A stretch of 64,000 nt of DNA from Rhizomys pruinosus. Taxonomy: Eukaryota; Chordata; Mammalia; Rodentia; Spalacidae. This document shows, piece by piece, positions 59,877 through 64,000 of this stretch. Each line of letters opens with the position of its first letter. Positions within the stretch are counted from its first letter, which is position 1. The translations under genes were made by a program, and so were the position numbers. The stretch spans positions 607,593-671,592 of the forward strand of contig VZQC01000356.1 in assembly GCA_009823505.1 (NCBI GenBank), written 5' to 3'. The notes below the pieces were generated by a model. The model had not been told where the DNA came from, did no database searches, and saw only the letters and a program-made list of their open reading frames with translations.

Positions 59877-61772
59877 AGGCTTCTGATTTTTTTTTTCTTA
59901 GATTTATTTTGGAAATACTGCCCACTTCACCCAACAGTCCTAATCCTTTCTATGAGTTTTCTGGTGGAGTTCTTAAGCATCCCTTAAGTAGACAAACATA
60001 TTTCATCAGCAAACAGGGATAGCTTTGACTTCCTCTTTTCAACTTAGAATTCCTTTAATTTCCATTTCATGCCTTATTGCCCTGGCCACCGGGTTTTCCA
60101 CAACTCATATTCGATAAAGAGACTGGGTGGGACTATGACAGGGGTAGGCCTTTGTCGTATATGTTCCATTACCTTTATAGGTGATAATGCTTCTGTCTTT
60201 CCCCATTTAGATGCGTTTATTGGCTTTGTGGTGTTTCCTTGTTCTATGGCTTTGATTAACATTTGTAGGTATGAGTGAGGGTGCTATTCATGACTCTCTA
60301 GATTCCTTCCATTTAGGACTGTTATTTCTTAACTTTTTTCTTTCTTTCTTTTTAGACTTTTTTATTTAAAATTATTAAGTATGCTGGATTTTGGTCAAGG
60401 CCTTTCTTCCACACATCTACTTGATGATTGATGGGTTGTTTTTTTGTCCTCTTCTAATCCCATTGATATGGTGTTTATTTTTTGATGTCTTGTTCTTTTT
60501 TTTTGATTGTATTGATTTGTCGATATTATTTTTGATAGCATCCTGTTCATTGGATCTCGGGTAGGGGATGAAGTCCCACACTTTGGTCTTTGGTGGTTTG
60601 ATGGTGTTTTTGATGTGAGTCTGTATGCCGTTTGCCAGAACCTGTTTAGAATTTTTCGTCTCTGTGTTTGTTCATTTAGGGCTGATGGGTTTGTAGTTCT
60701 CTTTTTGGTTGTATCTTTTCCCTGGTTTTAGTGGGTGTTAGAGTATGTTTTCCGTAGTAGTAAGTAGTCGTAAAATCGCTGGCTTCATAGAAGGATCATC
60801 TGGGAGGAAGTCCCTCCCGTTTTGTCTACTTTCGTAAAATGCGAAGTTGGTTAAATGTATATATTATTTGAAGTTTTTAAGGACGAATGGTTGTATGTCT
60901 TTTGAAATTATATTTATTGATTGATTCTGATGTGAAACCATCGGGGCCTGGGCAATTTTTTGGTTGGGAGGGACTCATCTCGCTTAGTTCATCGTCGATT
61001 TCGTCCTGGTTGAAACTAGCGGGTCGGTTTGTGGGAGCGGGATGCTTTTCAGACTGTTCGATCTCTCTTGTTTGAGCTTTGGGGTATGCCCATGGATTTC
61101 GACGAGGAAGAAAGATGTCATACTCAGGCTGCTAGAGGTGGCAACGAGAGGATAAGATTATTAGTCGAGTGATAGCAGATAATAGGTTGTGAAGTATGTT
61201 CCCGGTATAAAGGGTACTGGAGCGTTTCATGGTCTGTGGTAGTTGATAGGTAGCCCCTTCCTGGTGCTCCGGGCGGAAGTCAGAGGATTGATTGATTGGA
61301 AGTTGTGCCCTAGGTATTTTGGTTAATGGAGAGCGGGGGGGGTGCCTTATGGTCATTGTTATTTATTAGCTAATCAGTTTATGATAGAAAAAATGGGGAG
61401 GGGGTGTGATGTGGAGTTTTTGGGTGCTGGGCGAATGTTTTCATTTTGTGTAGTCGAATTGAAGGATGCATTATAACAGGTCTGATTTGTGTCGATTGTC
61501 TGATGGTATGTCAGCGGGAGCGTGCATTTTTGGTGTTAGGTCTTATCTCAATATTTTAGATTTCAGCTGTTATTAGGTTAAGTGTAGTAATGTGGGGGGG
61601 TGGGATGGTGGTGGTGGGTGTTTGTTTGTTGTTCTTTCTCTAGATAAAAATCTTTGTTGTTTTTTTTTTTTTTTGTTTTTTTTTTTGTTTTTATTTTTAT
61701 TTTTTTTTTTTTTTTTTGTTTTTTTTTTTTTTTTTTTTTCTTTTTTTCTTATTTTTTTTTTAGTTCTTTTTT

Positions 61773-61808
<36 letters not shown>

Positions 61809-62700
61809 TTGTTTTGTGTTATCATTGTCATTCAGTTCCAGAGAAATGTTTTTTTCTCTTTATTTCCTTCACTATGACACCCACCCCACTCATTCATTCA
61901 GGAGGGTGTGTTTAGTTTGGTTTGTTTGTTCTGCCCATTTGTGTTCCTGTAGTTGTGTATATGGTTTTTTTATTCTGGCTGTTTGTTTTTGTGGTTTGAT
62001 ATTGAGTTTTATTGCAACTGTGGTAACTCTGATAATTAGGAAAATGTTCTGATAGAATAGGAAAGCATGTAGAATTATTTCAATTATTTTTATAAAATTT
62101 TGTTGAGTTTTTTTCCTGAGAAAACAGTAGTATATTGGTCTATTTTGGAGAATGGTCTGTGAGGTGCTGAATGGAAAGTATATATATTTTTTTCATCCCA
62201 AGAATTAAAAAGCAGGAAAAAAAAAAAAAAAAAAGGTATATTCTCTGGTGTTGGTATGTTTTGATGATCTGTTTTGGGTTGTCTGCAAATTTCGATAGAT
62301 CTTGTGAGGTCCACAATCATTGGTGTTGTATTGTATTGGTCATTTAGTTCAGCTTGCTCTTCTGTTTATCCTTTTGTCTTTTGATCTGTCTAGGGAGACT
62401 TAAGTAAGGTTATATTGACTAATCATCCCCTAGTAGTATTAGTGTGCTGTGGGTAATCTGTGCCTTGAGATCCTGAAAATTTTTCTTTATAAATGTGTTT
62501 TGTTGCACCGGTGTTTAGTGCATATATTTTCATTATTGTGAAATCTTCAAATCATTAGTGTCCTGTTGAATAAAGCGTTATGTAATGCGGCCCCTCTTGT
62601 CTCTTTTCGATTTCTTTTGCTATTTGAAGCTCATATTTTGTCTGATTCTAGAATAGCCAACATCCATGCTTTCTTTTAGGGTAACCATGCTAGAAAATAC
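59877..62700 (-). mobile_element. L1 ORF2 (RT to endonuclease), minus strand, heavily damaged
   Basis: Reading the minus strand from the right, the text follows ORF2: the GDFN neighbourhood (ctagtagtattagtgtgctg at 62430), the GPDGF segment (accatcggggcctgggca at 60937-60954), then the region of the fingers (gggctgatgggtttgtagttc near 60680, the antisense of ENYRPISP). Between about 61100 and 62300 only scraps can be aligned. No frame is open. The many CpGs and random single-base changes are unlike ordinary L1 ageing, where CpG is lost. Confidence 0.7.
61655..61807. repeat. Irregular poly(T) tract
   Basis: About 150 bp of T broken by single G, C or A. The open frames across it are Phe homopolymers and not proteins. 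It may be a homopolymer-dominated read end. Confidence 0.9.
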
Positions 62701-64000
62701 CTCTTCCCCCTATCCCCTCTCACACCTTACAGTTTGATTTGCTTATTCTTGGATGAGATGCGGTTTTGCTTGTAGATCAGATATAGATGGGTTTTGTTCC
62801 TAACTCACAATTCTCCCAGTCTATGCCCTTTTCTAGGGGAGTTTAGCCCCATTATTTTAAGGGTTTTATAATTAAAAAGGGATGTGCTTCTTTCACTTAT
62901 ATCCATATTTGGACTTCATAGCCTTTGATTTTTGCTCTCTCATGCGTTATTTAGGTTCTTTGTATAGTTTTAATTTTCTTAGCTGTATTGAGGATTTGCT
63001 TCTGCTCTTCACTTCTGCCCTTTGAATTGCTTCAAGTATTGTATGAAGAGCTGGTTTTCCAGAATGTATTCCATCATCTTGTTTTATGTCATGGACGATT
63101 TTTATCTCTCTCCTTTCAACTATAATCGACATTTTTGCGGGGTATAAGATTTGCTGGGTGCATCCATGAATCCCGTAAACTACTAGGGGGAAATACTTTG
63201 CTCCATGTTCTTCTTGCTTTCATTGTTGCAGCGAGAAGTCAGTTGTGATTCTGATGGGTTTCACCTTGTTGTTGACTTTTTTCTTTTGAGCTTGTTGTAG
63301 CGAGATAGCGTTGTCGTTGTGTTTGCGTACTGCATTTTTTTTTAACTATCCTATTGATATGGCGTGGGGTTATTCTTTTCTGATCTTTGTCTATTTGTGT
63401 TTGGTCGCCTTAGGTGCTTCTTGGTTGTATTGAATAGGTTGCTCTATTTTAGTCGTTTGGGGAACATTTTCAGTTGCTAGTATTTGTTGAAGATCGTTTA
63501 GCATATACTTTTGTCGGATGTGATTCGGTTAGTATTCTTCTCTTCCTCTATTCCTATGAGGGGGAGGTTTGATTCGTTTGCCTAGTGTCCCATAGTTTCC
63601 TGGTTGTTCCACTTTGATTGTATTTTTAAATGTTTTCATGATACTTTCTTGAGCTTTTAATTGCTTCTGTTTATCCTCCAGATCTGATATTCTTTGTTCT
63701 GGCTTCCTCCATGCTACTTCTGAGGCTTTTCCTTTTCCTTTCTTCATTTAATTGACTGTGTGTTCTAATTCCTTTTTCGTTCATCCTGTGTTTTCATTTA
63801 GTATTTCCATTCCTTTTTGAGCTTCTCATCATCTTCTTGGTGCTTCTTTCACAATCTTCTTGGTGTCCTTACTTCGTTGGTTGGCATCCTTTTTTTTCAC
63901 GTGGTTCTTATCTACTTCCTTCGGCCCATGTTTGTTTTTTCTCCCTCTAGTTTTTTTTCTTTGTGGAGTTTGTTGGTCTGTTCCTTCAGTTCTTTCTCGA
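62701..64000 (-). pseudogene. L1 ORF1 and ORF1-ORF2 interval, minus strand, damaged, runs off window
   Basis: On the minus strand, from the window edge: coiled coil (EKELKEQTNKLHKE, then KDTKKIVKEA-like text), then RISDLEDKQKQLKAQESIMK (about 63600-63700), an RNA-binding middle in broken frames, and the C-terminal domain (KPIRITTDFS; ILYPAKMSIIVERREIKIVHD; KPALHTILEAIQRAEVKS, frame 62947-63132). This is the normal ORF1 order, which the 38.5-kb copy lacks. The frame is interrupted many times, and the 5' end is outside the window. Confidence 0.8.

Noticed and set aside
61592..62052. Phe-rich, membrane-like proteins
   Set aside because: They translate an irregular poly(T) tract in damaged L1 sequence.

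Overview
This window is rodent nuclear DNA. It is dense in B1 (7SL-derived) SINEs, in a tRNA-derived B3-like/B2-superfamily SINE, and in LINE-1 (L1) pieces, and it carries one decayed zinc-finger exon. The SINE set fits a mouse-like (myomorph) rodent; I cannot fix the genus. I found no intact host protein-coding gene. Nearly every open frame is L1, a SINE read by chance, simple repeat, or an off-frame reading of zinc-finger repeats.

Layout. 1-2449: an L1 ORF2 piece on +, a one-base gap (142), then the L1 3' end on the opposite strand twice in tandem, then poly(A). 2675-4018: SINEs, including B3-B1 composites. 4.0-11 kb: unique DNA, old L1 and one younger L1 3' end with clean target-site duplications (TSDs). 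11-13.3 kb: unassigned. 13771-14360: three tandem ~197-bp units with promoter-like motifs. 14585-25703: a ~5.55-kb segment present twice, joined by a one-base N at 20140, holding a zinc-finger terminal exon (minus strand) that is a pseudogene. 26-29 kb: SINEs, a 5'-inverted L1 with TSD, and three nested SINEs. 29-36 kb: mostly unassigned or medium-reiterated rodent repeats. 36635-42412: an L1 with six 260-bp promoter monomers, an internal deletion fusing ORF1 to ORF2, and several stops. 43-44.2 and 49.6-50.7 kb: L1 3' ends. 46464-46936: a solo LTR with 4-bp TSD. 51-57 kb: SINEs in otherwise unassigned DNA. 57.4-59.9 kb: L1 3' UTR pieces, minus strand. 59.9-64 kb: minus-strand L1 ORF2-to-ORF1 sequence so damaged that base-calling error looks likely.

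The elements do not form a pathway. The window records retrotransposition in layers (old L1, then younger L1, then B1/B3 SINEs into these). At two or three places it probably also records assembly error. The most useful leads are the B3-B1 composite SINEs, the 260-bp L1 monomer array, the tandem promoter-like units at 13.8 kb, and the gap-linked duplications, which should be resolved before any copy number is believed.
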